NCBI RefSeq assembly: GCF_000250635.1
Contig: NC_016940.1
Coordinates: forward strand, 2,404,001-2,468,000
DNA from: Saprospira grandis str. Lewin
GTDB lineage: Bacteria > Bacteroidota > Bacteroidia > Chitinophagales > Saprospiraceae
Direction: 5' to 3'
DNA: 64,000 nucleotides
Shown in pieces: positions 1 through 10,353 of this stretch (the first letter of the stretch is position 1; every line of letters starts with the position of its first letter). The position numbers and the translations under genes are program-made. Below the pieces are notes generated by a model. The model was not told the DNA's origin. It saw only the letters and a list, made by a program, of their open reading frames with translations, and made no database searches.

Positions 1-418
1 GCAGGTTTTTGTGCAGATTTTGGTGGTTGCCATCAAAATGAACCAATAGCTTTTTGTCTAAATAGACCTGCTGCCCCGAATTGAGCAAGGCCGGAGCCGA
101 TAAACCCACATTAGATTGCATCAAATCACTGTAGTCATCATAAACAATGACCTCAATAGGCTGCCGAATCTGATACTCAAATAAACTCTTGAGCTGCCGA
201 TAATCTTGCTCGGCCATGGGCAAAAGCGTCTTCATTAAGCCCTCTTGCTGGCTATGATAATAGAAGGTGAAATTTAAGGTCTCATAACGCTTCCATTGGT
301 ACTGCTCCCGCTGCAAACGGTTTTGCCCAAAGTCAGAACTGACCAATTGAGCCGCCACAAACTGAGGGGCCGCCCATAGAAAAATAAAGAAAAGGTAGAG
401 GTAGGGATGTTGTCGCAT
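1..418 (-). CDS. secreted protein, N-terminal part (peptidase MA-like N-domain?)
   Basis: The gene runs off the left edge, so only the first 139 residues are visible. It opens with ATG at 418 and a clear signal peptide (MRQHPYLYLFFIFLWAAP, then cleavage near VAAQ). The mature start contains NFTFYYHSQQEG and, further on, IEVIVYDDYSDLMQSNVG. This layout resembles the gluzincin-like N-domain found before TolB/PD40 beta-propeller repeats in Bacteroidota secreted proteins. The family assignment is inference, because the rest of the protein is outside the window. A GC-rich intergenic repeat lies upstream, between it and the divergent MBL hydrolase gene. Confidence 0.7.
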   Translation of the reverse strand, partial: MRQHPYLYLFFIFLWAAPQFVAAQLVSSDFGQNRLQREQYQWKRYETLNFTFYYHSQQEGLMKTLLPMAEQDYRQLKSLFEYQIRQPIEVIVYDDYSDLMQSNVGLSAPALLNSGQQVYLDKKLLVHFDGNHQNLHKNL

Positions 419-470
419 AAGTTGGTGCTGCTATGGTATTTCTAAATGAGGCCAATGCCATTGTTTTTTT

Positions 471-632
471 GGGGCCTGCCGCCTTCGGCGGCCCTGCCCT
501 TGCGCCGCTCGCAGGTCTGCTCGGCCCTGCAGCGCTTTCAGCGCTTTGGTCTGCCGCCTGCGGCGGCACGGCTACAGGCCAGTAGGCCAGTCGCTTCGCT
601 CCTCTGCGGCTCGCTGCGCTCGCCTGTAGGAC
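471..632 (+). repeat. GGGGC-headed modular repeat, type IV, forward
   Basis: The repeat starts directly after a T7 run with GGGGCCTGCCGCC, carries the family core GCTCGCAGGTCTGCTCGGCC, and ends with the CTGTAGGAC tail. Internal perfect hairpins include GCCGCCTTCGGCGGC and GCGCTTTCAGCGC. It occupies most of the gap between the divergent partial gene and the MBL hydrolase. ORFs across it are artefacts of the repeat. Confidence 0.9.
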
Positions 633-707
633 CCAAAAGTAGGGCCCTAGGCCCATTGCCCACAATTTTAGGGCCTCAATAAAATCGGTTCTCTGCTTAA
701 ATAAACG

Positions 708-715
708 TATTTTTG
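708..715 (+). promoter_or_regulatory. possible -7 box of MBL hydrolase gene
   Basis: TATTTTTG fits the Bacteroidota -7 consensus TAnnTTTG. No clear -33 TTG lies at the usual distance. The predicted leader of about 65 nt contains a hairpin (728-736 GCTTTTGGC pairing with 746-754 GCCAAAAGC). Confidence 0.35.
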
Positions 716-786
716 CGGCAAAAGGTCGCTTTTGGCTGTTTTTGGGCCAAAAGCTAGCGTTTAAAACTATCTTAAAATAAGGAATT

Positions 787-1437
787 ATGGCTGTGGTTCA
801 AGCTTTCACTTTTAATATGTTTCAGGAAAATACATATATAGTATATGACCAAAGCAAGGCATGTATCATTGTAGACCCCGGCTGCTACACCGCCCAAGAA
901 CAAAATCGCCTGAAGCTGTATATTGAGGAAAGGGGCCTTAAGCCCGAGGCCGTAGTGAATACGCATTGCCATTTGGACCATGTCTTTGGAAATGCCTTTG
1001 CCTGCAAAACTTGGGATATTCCCCTTTATGTACCCGAAGGCGAGGCCGCTATGCTCGAGGCTTTTCCTAGAGTGGCCCAACAATATGGGGTGCCCAATGT
1101 TACGCCTTCTCCAAAACCTAATAAACTCCTCAAAGGAGGCGAGACCTTTAGCTTTGGCCAAACGAGCTTTAAGCTGCTCTATTGCCCCGGCCACTCGCCC
1201 GCTAGCCTTTGCTTTTATTCGGAAAAGGACCATCTGCTCCTTGCGGGAGATGTGCTCTTTTTTGGTAGCATTGGCCGAACCGATTTGCCTGGCGGAAATT
1301 ATGAGATCCTTATGCAATCTATTCAGGAGGAGATTTTACCTTTGCCCGATGAAACCGTAGTCTATTCGGGACATGGACCCAAAACGACTGTGGGCCGAGA
1401 ACGCAAAATGAACCCTTTCATTAAAGAGATGCGTTAA
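787..1437 (+). CDS. MBL-fold metallo-hydrolase (glyoxalase II-like)
   Basis: This 216-residue protein belongs to the metallo-beta-lactamase fold superfamily. The metal-binding motif HCHLDH is at residues 60-65. Further ligands are His136 (GHSPAS), Asp155 (LAGDVLF) and His196 (SGHGP). The length and the GHSPGS-like and GRTDLPGG motifs place it with the short hydroxyacylglutathione hydrolase-like (YcbL-type) enzymes. These hydrolyse glutathione thioesters or related thioesters in the cytoplasm. The substrate cannot be told from sequence. No signal peptide is seen. The start at 787 is preceded by AAGGAATT. A type I intergenic repeat separates it from thiL, so co-transcription with thiL is uncertain. 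Confidence 0.9.
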   Translation: MAVVQAFTFNMFQENTYIVYDQSKACIIVDPGCYTAQEQNRLKLYIEERGLKPEAVVNTHCHLDHVFGNAFACKTWDIPLYVPEGEAAMLEAFPRVAQQYGVPNVTPSPKPNKLLKGGETFSFGQTSFKLLYCPGHSPASLCFYSEKDHLLLAGDVLFFGSIGRTDLPGGNYEILMQSIQEEILPLPDETVVYSGHGPKTTVGRERKMNPFIKEMR

Positions 1438-1462
1438 GCCCCTTTTTGGTTGGTCCAAATAA

Positions 1463-1619
1463 GGCGAGCGCAGCGAGCCGCAAAGGAGCGCAGCGACTGG
1501 CCTAGCGATGTGAAGGGGGGCGGCGTAGCCGCAGACCAAGGCAGCTTGCTGCCGAAGGGCCGAGCGAATAGCGAGCCCCGCAACGTAGCGCCGACGACCG
1601 AAGGGAGGCGGAGGCCCCC
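1463..1619 (-). repeat. GGGGC-headed modular repeat, type I, reverse
   Basis: Read on the minus strand it starts GGGGGCCTCCGCCTCCC next to a T-run, continues with GTCGGCGCTACG, the core and CACATCGCTAGGCC. It lies between the MBL hydrolase and thiL. Confidence 0.9.
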
Positions 1620-1655
1620 AAAAAAATTAAAAATTATTAAGACGATTGAATAGCT

Positions 1656-2684
1656 ATGAAGCGAACAGAACTGAAAGAATTGGGAGAATTTGGTTTGATT
1701 GACCATCTAACAAAGGCCTTTGCGCATAAGCATGCTTCTACGATTAAGGGGGTGGGCGATGATGCCGCTGCCATTCGCTATGCTTCTGAAGGTCCATTAA
1801 CCCTAGTTTCTAGCGATATGCTGGTAGAGGGAATTCATTTTGATTTGGCCTATACGCCCCTAAAACATTTGGGCTATAAGGCGGCTGTGGTCAATTTTTC
1901 AGATATCTATGCCATGAATGCTCGCCCCAAGCAGTTGTTGGTCAATATGGCGCTCTCTAATCGTTTTTCGGTAGAAGCTATGGAGGAATTGTATGCGGGC
2001 ATTCAGCTTGCTTGCGATATCTATGGCGTTGATCTGGTGGGCGGAGATACCACTTCTTCACTCAAAGGATTGGTGCTTAGCCTGACCATTATGGGCGAAC
2101 AAGCCGCCGATAAGGTGGTTTATCGCCGTGGGGCCAAAGCTGGCGATTTGCTTTGTGTAACTGGGCATTTGGGGGGCGCTTATTTGGGCCTTCAGCTGCT
2201 AGAAAGAGAAAAGCAAATCTTTTTGGAGCAGCCCGATATGGAACCCGATTTTGATGGCGAAGAGGAGTTGGTGGGCCGCCTACTCAAGCCCGAAGCTCGC
2301 CAAGATATTATTGCCTTTTTTGAGGAGCAAAAGCTGGTCCCCACCGCTATGATTGATATTTCGGACGGACTCTCTTCGGAGGCGCTACACCTTTGTAAGC
2401 AATCGGGCCTAGGGCTCTTGCTCGAAGAAGTGCATGTGCCGATTAAGGAAAAGGTCTACCGCAAAGCCCTAGATTTTAATCTCGACCCCTTGGTTTGTGC
2501 CATGCATGGCGGCGAAGATTATGAGCTGCTGTTTTGCATCGACCCCAAAGATGCCGATAAAATTAAGTACAATATGGATATTTCCATCATTGGGGAAATG
2601 GTGCCCGCCGCAGATGGCATCCGCCTACAAACCAAGGGCGGCAAGTTGATGGATTTGGTGGCCCAAGGTTGGACGCATCATTAG
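1656..2684 (+). CDS. thiL: thiamine-monophosphate kinase
   Basis: ThiL phosphorylates thiamine monophosphate with ATP to give thiamine diphosphate, the last step of cofactor synthesis, in the cytoplasm. The 342-residue protein has the family hallmarks in order: GVGDDAAAI near residue 33, SSDMLVEGIHFDL near 53, the VGGDTTSS metal/nucleotide motif near 128, ISDGLSSEALHL in the C-terminal half, and GGEDYELLF near 285. The length is as usual for the family. The start at 1656 follows GAATAGCT, with no strong ribosome-binding site, as is normal for the phylum. hisS follows after 49 bp in the same direction and may be co-transcribed. Confidence 0.95.
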   Translation: MKRTELKELGEFGLIDHLTKAFAHKHASTIKGVGDDAAAIRYASEGPLTLVSSDMLVEGIHFDLAYTPLKHLGYKAAVVNFSDIYAMNARPKQLLVNMALSNRFSVEAMEELYAGIQLACDIYGVDLVGGDTTSSLKGLVLSLTIMGEQAADKVVYRRGAKAGDLLCVTGHLGGAYLGLQLLEREKQIFLEQPDMEPDFDGEEELVGRLLKPEARQDIIAFFEEQKLVPTAMIDISDGLSSEALHLCKQSGLGLLLEEVHVPIKEKVYRKALDFNLDPLVCAMHGGEDYELLFCIDPKDADKIKYNMDISIIGEMVPAADGIRLQTKGGKLMDLVAQGWTHH

Positions 2685-2733
2685 GCGATCGATTTTTCCA
2701 TCTTATTTTTGACTGTTATACCTATCATATATC

Positions 2734-4131
<1,398 letters not shown>

Positions 4132-4155
4132 TTAGTATAACCGTATAGCAGTAAA

Positions 4156-4189
4156 ACAGTCAATAGCTTAGGGTATTGGCTGTTTTTTT
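4156..4189 (+). terminator. rho-independent terminator after hisS
   Basis: A 10-bp stem ACAGTCAATA / TATTGGCTGT (one G-U pair) with an 8-nt loop is followed by a run of T. Confidence 0.85.
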
Positions 4190-4253
4190 ATGCCTTAAAA
4201 TTACTGTTGTAAAAAAAAAACATAACTTTATCCCAAATTAAATCGCAAAGAAT

Positions 4254-5267
4254 ATGAAACAAGTTTTATTTATCTTCCTCTTCCTTATTTCTCAAGGCCT
4301 AGCGGCCCAACAACAAGATACTAGCGGCTTTTGCCCTACTGGCAGTATCTGGGTCTATAAGCATGCGGTGCAGATGTATTTCCCGCATTATAGCATGTTT
4401 AGCTATGAAAAAGATACGCTGCTCAATGGGCAGGCGGTCAAAAAGATTCGCCATGATCGAGTGGCCTATGACTATCAATACCAAAACCAGCAGCCCTATA
4501 TTGCTGGACATACGATTAGCTGGCAGAACGATGAGTTTCTCTATGAGCAAAATGATAGCATTTATTTCTATTTGGCCGATAGCCAGCAGTTTTATCTCTT
4601 ACATGATTTTTCGGCCTTAGTGGGCGATAGTTTAGCTATTCAGCAACACCGAAATGCCTGCGGAAACAATAGTAATTACCCGCTGCAAGATACTTTAGCC
4701 ATTTTGGAACAAGATACTTTGACCCTTGGCCAATGGGCTTTTAAGCGCTCTTATTACAATATTTCTTCTAGCATTCTAGAGGATAGTACTAATCAATATT
4801 TTAAGGGGAAAATCATTCACAATATCGGCGGAGAAACTAGCTTTTTCCCTTATCCCAATCTACGCCTTTGCGACCCTAATGTTTACATTCAGGGCCAAAC
4901 TACGGACTTGGTCTGCTACCAAGATGATGAACGGGGCGTACTCATTGATGAGGTGCAAGAGGAATGGGGCTGCCAGAGCCTCATTACTAGCGTAGCCCAA
5001 TTGGCCGACCCTTCTATGGCCCAAAATGCTCCGCAGGTTAAACTGTTTCCCAACCCCACTCAAGCGCAGTTTTATCTACAGAGCCAGCAGCCCCTTTTGC
5101 GCTACGCCATTTATCAACTCAATGGGCAGCTGGTCCAGCAAGGGAGCCTAAGCAACAGCCAAGAAAACTACCAGATTGCGGTCCCCAATTTGCCCGCAGG
5201 ACTCTATATCCTACAATTAGAAAACGAACAACAAGAGGTTTTTTATCAAAAGTTTAGAAAGCAATAG
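4254..5267 (+). CDS. secreted protein with T9SS type A sorting domain
   Basis: This 337-residue protein opens with a signal peptide (MKQVLFIFLFLISQGLAAQQ). Its last ~75 residues form a T9SS C-terminal sorting domain: VKLFPNPTQAQFYLQ, YAIYQLNGQLVQQG, LPAGLYILQL and a final basic KFRKQ. The central ~230 residues are rich in Tyr, Gln and Asp and I do not recognise a family in them. The product is expected to be exported by Sec, passed through the outer membrane by the T9SS, and attached or released. A terminator follows the stop codon and hisS has its own terminator upstream, so the gene is probably monocistronic. Confidence 0.85.
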   Translation: MKQVLFIFLFLISQGLAAQQQDTSGFCPTGSIWVYKHAVQMYFPHYSMFSYEKDTLLNGQAVKKIRHDRVAYDYQYQNQQPYIAGHTISWQNDEFLYEQNDSIYFYLADSQQFYLLHDFSALVGDSLAIQQHRNACGNNSNYPLQDTLAILEQDTLTLGQWAFKRSYYNISSSILEDSTNQYFKGKIIHNIGGETSFFPYPNLRLCDPNVYIQGQTTDLVCYQDDERGVLIDEVQEEWGCQSLITSVAQLADPSMAQNAPQVKLFPNPTQAQFYLQSQQPLLRYAIYQLNGQLVQQGSLSNSQENYQIAVPNLPAGLYILQLENEQQEVFYQKFRKQ

Positions 5268-5294
5268 CCTATTTCGCAAAGTATAATAGTTAGA

Positions 5295-5325
5295 GGTCCA
5301 AATCTTAGGGTTTGGGCCTTTTTTT
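5295..5325 (+). terminator. terminator of the 4254-5267 gene
   Basis: GGTCCAAATC pairs with GGTTTGGGCC (two G-U pairs) over a TTAG loop, followed by T7. Confidence 0.85.
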
Positions 5326-5346
5326 ATGCCTTTAGGAGCTTGTTTT

Positions 5347-5482
5347 GGGGCCTGCCGCCTTCGGCGGCCGGGCCCTTGCAGGGCTCGCAGGTCTGCTCGG
5401 CCCTTCAGCCCTTCGGGCTTCGGTCTGGCCTGCGGCCACCCTTTCAGGCCCCTAGGCCTGCGGCCCTTCGGGCCTGTAGGAC
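5347..5482 (+). repeat. GGGGC-headed modular repeat, type IV, forward
   Basis: TTTTGGGGCCTGCCGCC head, full core GCTCGCAGGTCTGCTCGGCC, hairpins GGCCTGCGGCC and GGCCCTTCGGGCC, CTGTAGGAC tail. It has the same head and tail pairing as the copy at 471-632. Confidence 0.9.
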
Positions 5483-5533
5483 GAATTTTTGGAATGGTCC
5501 ATCAAAGTCTTGATCTATGGGTTCACAAATTAC

Positions 5534-5623
5534 GAATAGCTTAGCGCAACTGTAAGATGCCATTTTGCATCTGCAGAATAGCTTGCCACAACTGTAAGAT
5601 GCCGTTTTGCAACTGCAGAATAG
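5534..5623. repeat. short 42-bp tandem repeat, about 2.1 copies
   Basis: GAATAGC starts recur at 5534 and 5576, and a partial GAATAG at 5618, exactly 42 bp apart. Each full unit contains CAACTGTAAGATGCC and a hairpin-prone GCNxxTTTTGCAxCTGCAG segment. No coding function is apparent. Confidence 0.75.
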
Positions 5624-6088
5624 GGCATAAATGTTTTGATGGGCCGTTTGGCCTTCGGCCATGGCGGCTTCGCCGCTATCTGCAGCCTAAAGGCCGCAGC
5701 CAATCTTGTTGGGCAATCATCTTTCTCGCCGCAGGAGCTTAAAAGCCCCTGCTTTGGTGATAGAAGGCAGGGGCTTGGGTTTTTCAGGACCTGCGGCTTT
5801 TAAGCTGCAGGCCAAGGGGCGATAAAGAGCTAGCTGATTGGGTCCTAATCTGGCTGCGGGTTTTAACCTGCAGCTATGGCCGAAGGCCAAACGGCCTAAC
5901 GATGCGTCGGGGTGGCCTTCAGGCCAGACCAAGGAGCCGAAGGCGACGCAGGGCCGAACGACCCGACCAACGGGAGCCGACGCAGAGAAGCAAGTAACAG
6001 CGAGCTGCGCAACGTAGCGCCGACGAGCGAAGCGAGGCGACAACAAGCCCTTTAGGGCGTCTTCGACGACTGAAAGGAGTAACGCCCC
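5623..6088 (-). repeat. long-form composite GGGGC-family repeat, reverse
   Basis: The right half (5895-6088) is a somewhat diverged reverse type I member with the GGCCTAACGATGCG tail, a degenerate core, and a GACAACAAGCCCTTTAGGGCG module also found in the copy at 39569-39788. The left half (5623-5890) holds further hairpins such as CTGCGGCTTTTAAGCTGCAG and CTGCGGGTTTTAACCTGCAG. The same ordered modules occur in the opposite orientation at 31937-32258. This fills the 920-bp gap before the metalloprotease gene. No gene is seen in the gap. Confidence 0.8.
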
Positions 6089-6189
6089 AAGCCCTAAACA
6101 GACTAGACCTGTAATCAAAATAAAATATCTGTAAACTTACATTAGGCAAATTATTGTTTGTAAATTGAGCTATCATCAATCAAAAAACA

Positions 6190-9100
6190 ATGCATATGCG
6201 CATTTTATCCACTATTTTTCTTAGCTGTTTGATGCTGACGGGCTTATGGGCTCAGGGGCAAGAGCTTTGGCAAAGCCAAACAGAGGCGAGCATTCCCGTT
6301 TTGGGTGTTCGTTATATTCAGCCGCAGGCCGCAGCTTATTATCAATTAGATTTGGACCAATTGCAGCAGCTCCTAGATGCGGCTCCTATGGAGTTTACGC
6401 CTATTGCGCAAATGAGCCAGACCCTCATCAGCCTGCCGATGCCCGATGGCAGTATGCAGAGTTTTGATATACAGGAGTCGCCGATTATGGAAGCGGCCCT
6501 ATCGGAGCGTTTTCCCGATATCCAAACCTTTAATGGGCGAGGGGTTACGGACCCCAGTAAATCGCTTCGCTTTGATCTTACGCCTGCTGGCTTTCATGCT
6601 ATGATTTTGCAGGCCGATGGGCCCACCATCTTTATTGATCCCGTCTATTTTAAGGGAGACAAGCGCTATTATCAGGTCTATTACCGTAGCGATTTCCGCT
6701 CTACGGTAGCCAAGAATTTTAGCTGCCAAACCGAAACGCCTATGAGCAAAGGCCAAACGAATAAGCGCCCACTTTTGCCTAAGTCTTTTGGCAGCTGTGA
6801 GCTACGGACCTACCGCCTGGCCCTAGCCGCCACTGGCGAATATACCCAGTTTCATGGGGGAACCGTAGCCGATGCCTTGGCCGCTCAGGTGGTGTCTATG
6901 AACCGAGTAAATGCCGTCTATGAAAGAGATTTGGCCGTTCGGATGGTCATTGTGGCCGATAACTATAAAATTATTTATACCAATGGAAGCACCGACCCCT
7001 ATAGCAATGCGAGCGGTGGGGCCATGTTGGGCGAAAACCAGACGATCTGCGATGATTCTATTGGTACCGCCAACTATGATATTGGCCATGTATTTTCTAC
7101 TGGCGGTGGGGGAGTGGCCTACCTACAATCGGTCTGTAATAACAATAAGGCCGGTGGGGTAACCGGTAGCGCTAACCCTATTGGCGACCCCTTTGATATT
7201 GACTATGTGGCCCATGAAATGGGGCATCAGTTTGGGGCCAACCATACCCAAAACAATGCTTGTAACCGCAATGGCGCCACGGCTATGGAGCCGGGCAGCG
7301 CCTCGACCATCATGGGCTATGCGGGCATTTGTGCACCCAATGTGCAAAACAACAGCGATGACCATTTTCATGGGGTATCCTTAGAAGAAATGGGAGCCTT
7401 TATTACGAGTAGCGGACATAGCTGTCCCACAACAACCCCCTTGGCTAACAATTCGCCAGTGGTCAATAATAGTACAAACACCCTAGTGATTCCAGCCAAT
7501 ACGCCTTTCTTCCTTACTGGAGATGCACAGGACCAAGATACCGCCGATGTATTGACCTATTGCTGGGAGCAAATGGATAACCAAACGGCTACTATGCCCC
7601 CTCTACCTACTGCTACGGTAGGGCCTAGCTTCCGTTCGATTTCGCCAAGCAGTAACCCTACTCGCTATTTTCCCAATTTGGCCGACCTAAGCGCAGGCAT
7701 CAGCCCAAGTTGGGAGGTCCTTTCTTCTGTATCTAGAAGCTATAATTTCCGCCTAACGGTGCGCGATAATGCAAGCGGGGGCGGCTGTACCGATCATGTG
7801 GACCTCTCGGTCAATGTAGATGCTAACTCTGGCCCTTTTATCATTAACTACCCCTCAGCTACAGGCATTAGCTGGATCGGCACCACCCAAGAAACCGTGC
7901 AATGGGATGTGGCCAATACGAATAATGCGCCCGTAAACTGTACCCTAGTGGATATTTTATTGTCTACCGATGGTGGTTTGACCTATCCCACTGTACTCGC
8001 TACAGCTACTCCAAATGATGGCTCCGAAGTGATTACGGTCCCCAATACCCCCTCTAGCACCTGCCGCATTATGGTTAGAGCTAGCGGAGGTAACTTCTTT
8101 GATATTTCGGATAATGATTTTGAAATCACAGGCGCTAGCTTTGGCTACAACCTCTCTGTGGCTATGGATAGCCTAGCGGGCTGCCCCAATAGCAACGGCA
8201 GCTATTTTGTGACGGTAACTGGACTTTTGGGCTATACCGATCCCGTTCAACTTAGTCTAACAGGCCTGCCAACAGGAGCTACGGCCAGCTTTGGCAATGC
8301 CAATATTACGCCCTCAGATACCACGACTTTATCTATTGCTTTGGGCAATGCGGCAGCTGGAGACTATAGCCTTAATCTCATCGCTCAGAACGCTTCGGAT
8401 ACGCAAAGCCTCAACCTGATGCTTTCGATTTTGGATGGTAGTTTGGCCGCGCCTAGCCCTCAGCAGCCCGCTAACCAAGCCCAAGGCGTGATTAGTCCCG
8501 CTAACTTTAGCTGGACCGCCAGCAGTAGCGCAGGCCAAAGCTTCGGCATCGAGATCGCTACAGATGCTAACTTTACAAATATTGTAGAGTCGGCCAGCAA
8601 CCTCAGTAGCCCCAGCTATACTTCTGGCAACCTGAGCGCTAATACGACTTATTACTGGCGAGTATCGGCAAGTAATGCCTGTAGCAATTCGCCAAATTCT
8701 GCTGTCTTTGAGTTTACTACAGCCGACTGCAGTATTTATGCCGCCGCCGATCTACCCATTGCTATTCCAGCTTCAGGAGCGCCCACCATTAGCTCCAATA
8801 TCAATATCCCCAATGCGGGAAGTATCATTGATTTGAATGTGGTGAACTTGACGGGCACGCACTCTTGGGTTTCTGATTTGACCTTTGTGTTGAGCAGCCC
8901 CAGCAATAGCAGCGCTACGCTTTTTGCCCAAATTTGTGGCGGAGATGATGATTTTGATGTCAATTTTGATGATGCTGCGGCTAGCAGCCAATTACCTTGT
9001 CCACCTGTGGGAGGAGGAACATATCAGGCCGAGGACCTTTTGTCTATTTTCAATGGCCAAAACCCTGCAGGAAGCTGGACCCTCAGCGTTTCGGATGGGG

Positions 9101-10080
9101 CCAACCAAGACGGCGGAAGCCTAGATAGCTGGGGCCTACAGGTTTGTGTAGCTGCGCCTAGCAATGCAAATGATGCCGCTATTTTGGACATTACTAACCT
9201 TTCGGGCCGCTATTGTAATCAAGGCGATTTTGTTCCCGAAATCGAAATTGCCAACTTTGGCGCTAGCGCTCTAACTAGCCTAACGATCAACTATACCCTA
9301 GATGGCGGCAGCCCGCAAAGCTTCAACTGGAGCGGCAACCTAGCCACCAACGCCACGGCTACAGTGAGCCTGCCGCAGATTAGCGTAGCTGCAGGAACAC
9401 ACAGCTATAGTGTCGAGCTAACAGCGCCCAACGGACAAACCGATGGCGATTTGAGTAATAATACAGCAGCCACTAGCTTTACCTATGTGAGTCCGGGCCA
9501 AGATGTAACTGTAGCCATTACTACCGATAACTTTGGTAGCGAAACAACTTGGGAAATCCTCAATGCACAGAGCTTCCCGATCGCTAGCGGTGGTCCTTAT
9601 CAGGATGGTACGGCCAACCAAACCTTTAGCTTGGCCAATTGTCTGCCCGAGGGCTGCTATACCTTCGTCATCTATGATAGCTATGGAGATGGTTTGAATG
9701 ACGGACAAAATACTGGAAACTTTCTGCTAAGCGATACTTCAGGTACGGTCTTGGCCGAAATGGGCGCCAACTTTACCGATTCTACCAGCCGCGCTTTCTG
9801 TATCCAACCCACGGCGGTGGAGGCGATTGACGGCCTTACTTTGTTTGAGGTATTCCCCAATCCCGCCAGCCAAACTTGCTTTGTGCAGTTGCAGTTGGAG
9901 CAGGCAGAACAGGCCCAGCTTTCTTTGGTGAATACCTTGGGCCAAGAGCTTCGCCAATATACTGTAGATCAAAACTGGCAACAGCAAATTGATCTCCGCG
10001 ATTTGCCCGCTGGAGTCTACTATTTGCGTCTGCAATTGGACCAAAAACAACAGAGCCAAAAGTTGATTATTCATCGCTAA
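6190..10080 (+). CDS. secreted reprolysin-like zinc metalloprotease, P-domain, T9SS cargo
   Basis: This 1296-residue protein begins with a signal peptide (LSTIFLSCLMLTGLWAQ). A propeptide of about 190 residues precedes a metzincin catalytic domain. Its zinc motif HEMGHQFGANHT is near residues 342-353, followed by a Met-turn-like TIMGYAGIC. Bacterial reprolysin-like M12B-type enzymes look like this. Downstream are Ig/Fn3-like modules (TTYYWRVSA near 820), a proprotein-convertase P-domain near 855-1000 (HSWVSDLTFVLSSPS, SWTLSVSDG), a CARDB-like module, and a T9SS sorting domain (LFEVFPNPASQT, LPAGVYYLRL). It is expected at the cell surface or outside, degrading protein. ATG at 6190 and 6196 are both possible starts. 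It is monocistronic, with its own terminator. Confidence 0.92.
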   Translation: MHMRILSTIFLSCLMLTGLWAQGQELWQSQTEASIPVLGVRYIQPQAAAYYQLDLDQLQQLLDAAPMEFTPIAQMSQTLISLPMPDGSMQSFDIQESPIMEAALSERFPDIQTFNGRGVTDPSKSLRFDLTPAGFHAMILQADGPTIFIDPVYFKGDKRYYQVYYRSDFRSTVAKNFSCQTETPMSKGQTNKRPLLPKSFGSCELRTYRLALAATGEYTQFHGGTVADALAAQVVSMNRVNAVYERDLAVRMVIVADNYKIIYTNGSTDPYSNASGGAMLGENQTICDDSIGTANYDIGHVFSTGGGGVAYLQSVCNNNKAGGVTGSANPIGDPFDIDYVAHEMGHQFGANHTQNNACNRNGATAMEPGSASTIMGYAGICAPNVQNNSDDHFHGVSLEEMGAFITSSGHSCPTTTPLANNSPVVNNSTNTLVIPANTPFFLTGDAQDQDTADVLTYCWEQMDNQTATMPPLPTATVGPSFRSISPSSNPTRYFPNLADLSAGISPSWEVLSSVSRSYNFRLTVRDNASGGGCTDHVDLSVNVDANSGPFIINYPSATGISWIGTTQETVQWDVANTNNAPVNCTLVDILLSTDGGLTYPTVLATATPNDGSEVITVPNTPSSTCRIMVRASGGNFFDISDNDFEITGASFGYNLSVAMDSLAGCPNSNGSYFVTVTGLLGYTDPVQLSLTGLPTGATASFGNANITPSDTTTLSIALGNAAAGDYSLNLIAQNASDTQSLNLMLSILDGSLAAPSPQQPANQAQGVISPANFSWTASSSAGQSFGIEIATDANFTNIVESASNLSSPSYTSGNLSANTTYYWRVSASNACSNSPNSAVFEFTTADCSIYAAADLPIAIPASGAPTISSNINIPNAGSIIDLNVVNLTGTHSWVSDLTFVLSSPSNSSATLFAQICGGDDDFDVNFDDAAASSQLPCPPVGGGTYQAEDLLSIFNGQNPAGSWTLSVSDGANQDGGSLDSWGLQVCVAAPSNANDAAILDITNLSGRYCNQGDFVPEIEIANFGASALTSLTINYTLDGGSPQSFNWSGNLATNATATVSLPQISVAAGTHSYSVELTAPNGQTDGDLSNNTAATSFTYVSPGQDVTVAITTDNFGSETTWEILNAQSFPIASGGPYQDGTANQTFSLANCLPEGCYTFVIYDSYGDGLNDGQNTGNFLLSDTSGTVLAEMGANFTDSTSRAFCIQPTAVEAIDGLTLFEVFPNPASQTCFVQLQLEQAEQAQLSLVNTLGQELRQYTVDQNWQQQIDLRDLPAGVYYLRLQLDQKQQSQKLIIHR

Positions 10081-10102
10081 TCCAGTCGGCTTAATGCTTA
10101 TT

Positions 10103-10141
10103 CATCGCCTGTTTTCATCAGAAGACAGGCGATGTTTTTTT
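10103..10141 (+). terminator. terminator of the metalloprotease gene
   Basis: A perfect 10-bp stem CATCGCCTGT / ACAGGCGATG is followed by T7. The next base starts a GGGGC-family repeat. Confidence 0.9.
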
Positions 10142-10250
10142 GGGGCCCGCGGCCAGCAAGCTGGCCGCCGCTATGCTGCGCCGCTCGCAGGGCCGGGCGA
10201 ACAGCGAGCTGCGAAACAGCCCGACCCGAGCGAAGCGAGTGGGCAGCCCC
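10142..10250. repeat. head-to-head composite of type III and type II repeat heads
   Basis: It starts as a forward type III head (GGGGCCCGCGGCCAGC, CCGCTATGCTGCG) up to CTCGCAGG. It then switches to a reversed type II head ending GGGCAGCCCCAAAAC. Neither tail is present, so both ends are heads. Confidence 0.85.
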
Positions 10251-10353
10251 AAAACAAAAGGACCAAAAAAGAACTAATAAAATTAGTATTTTGAGGCCGC
10301 TGCTCAAATCGGGTAGTCTGTTATTCTTTAGTTTTTGCATCAGAGGAAGATTT

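Noticed and set aside
446-682. Open frame of 78 codons on the plus strand, and a minus frame at 333-665
   Set aside because: Both run through the type IV repeat; the translation (LRRSQVCSALQ and similar) recurs wherever the repeat core occurs, so it is a by-product of the repeat.
10132-10353. N-terminal extension of the methyltransferase
   Set aside because: It lies in the compound repeat and overlaps the upstream terminator; ATG 10354 has a good context and starts a plausible protein.
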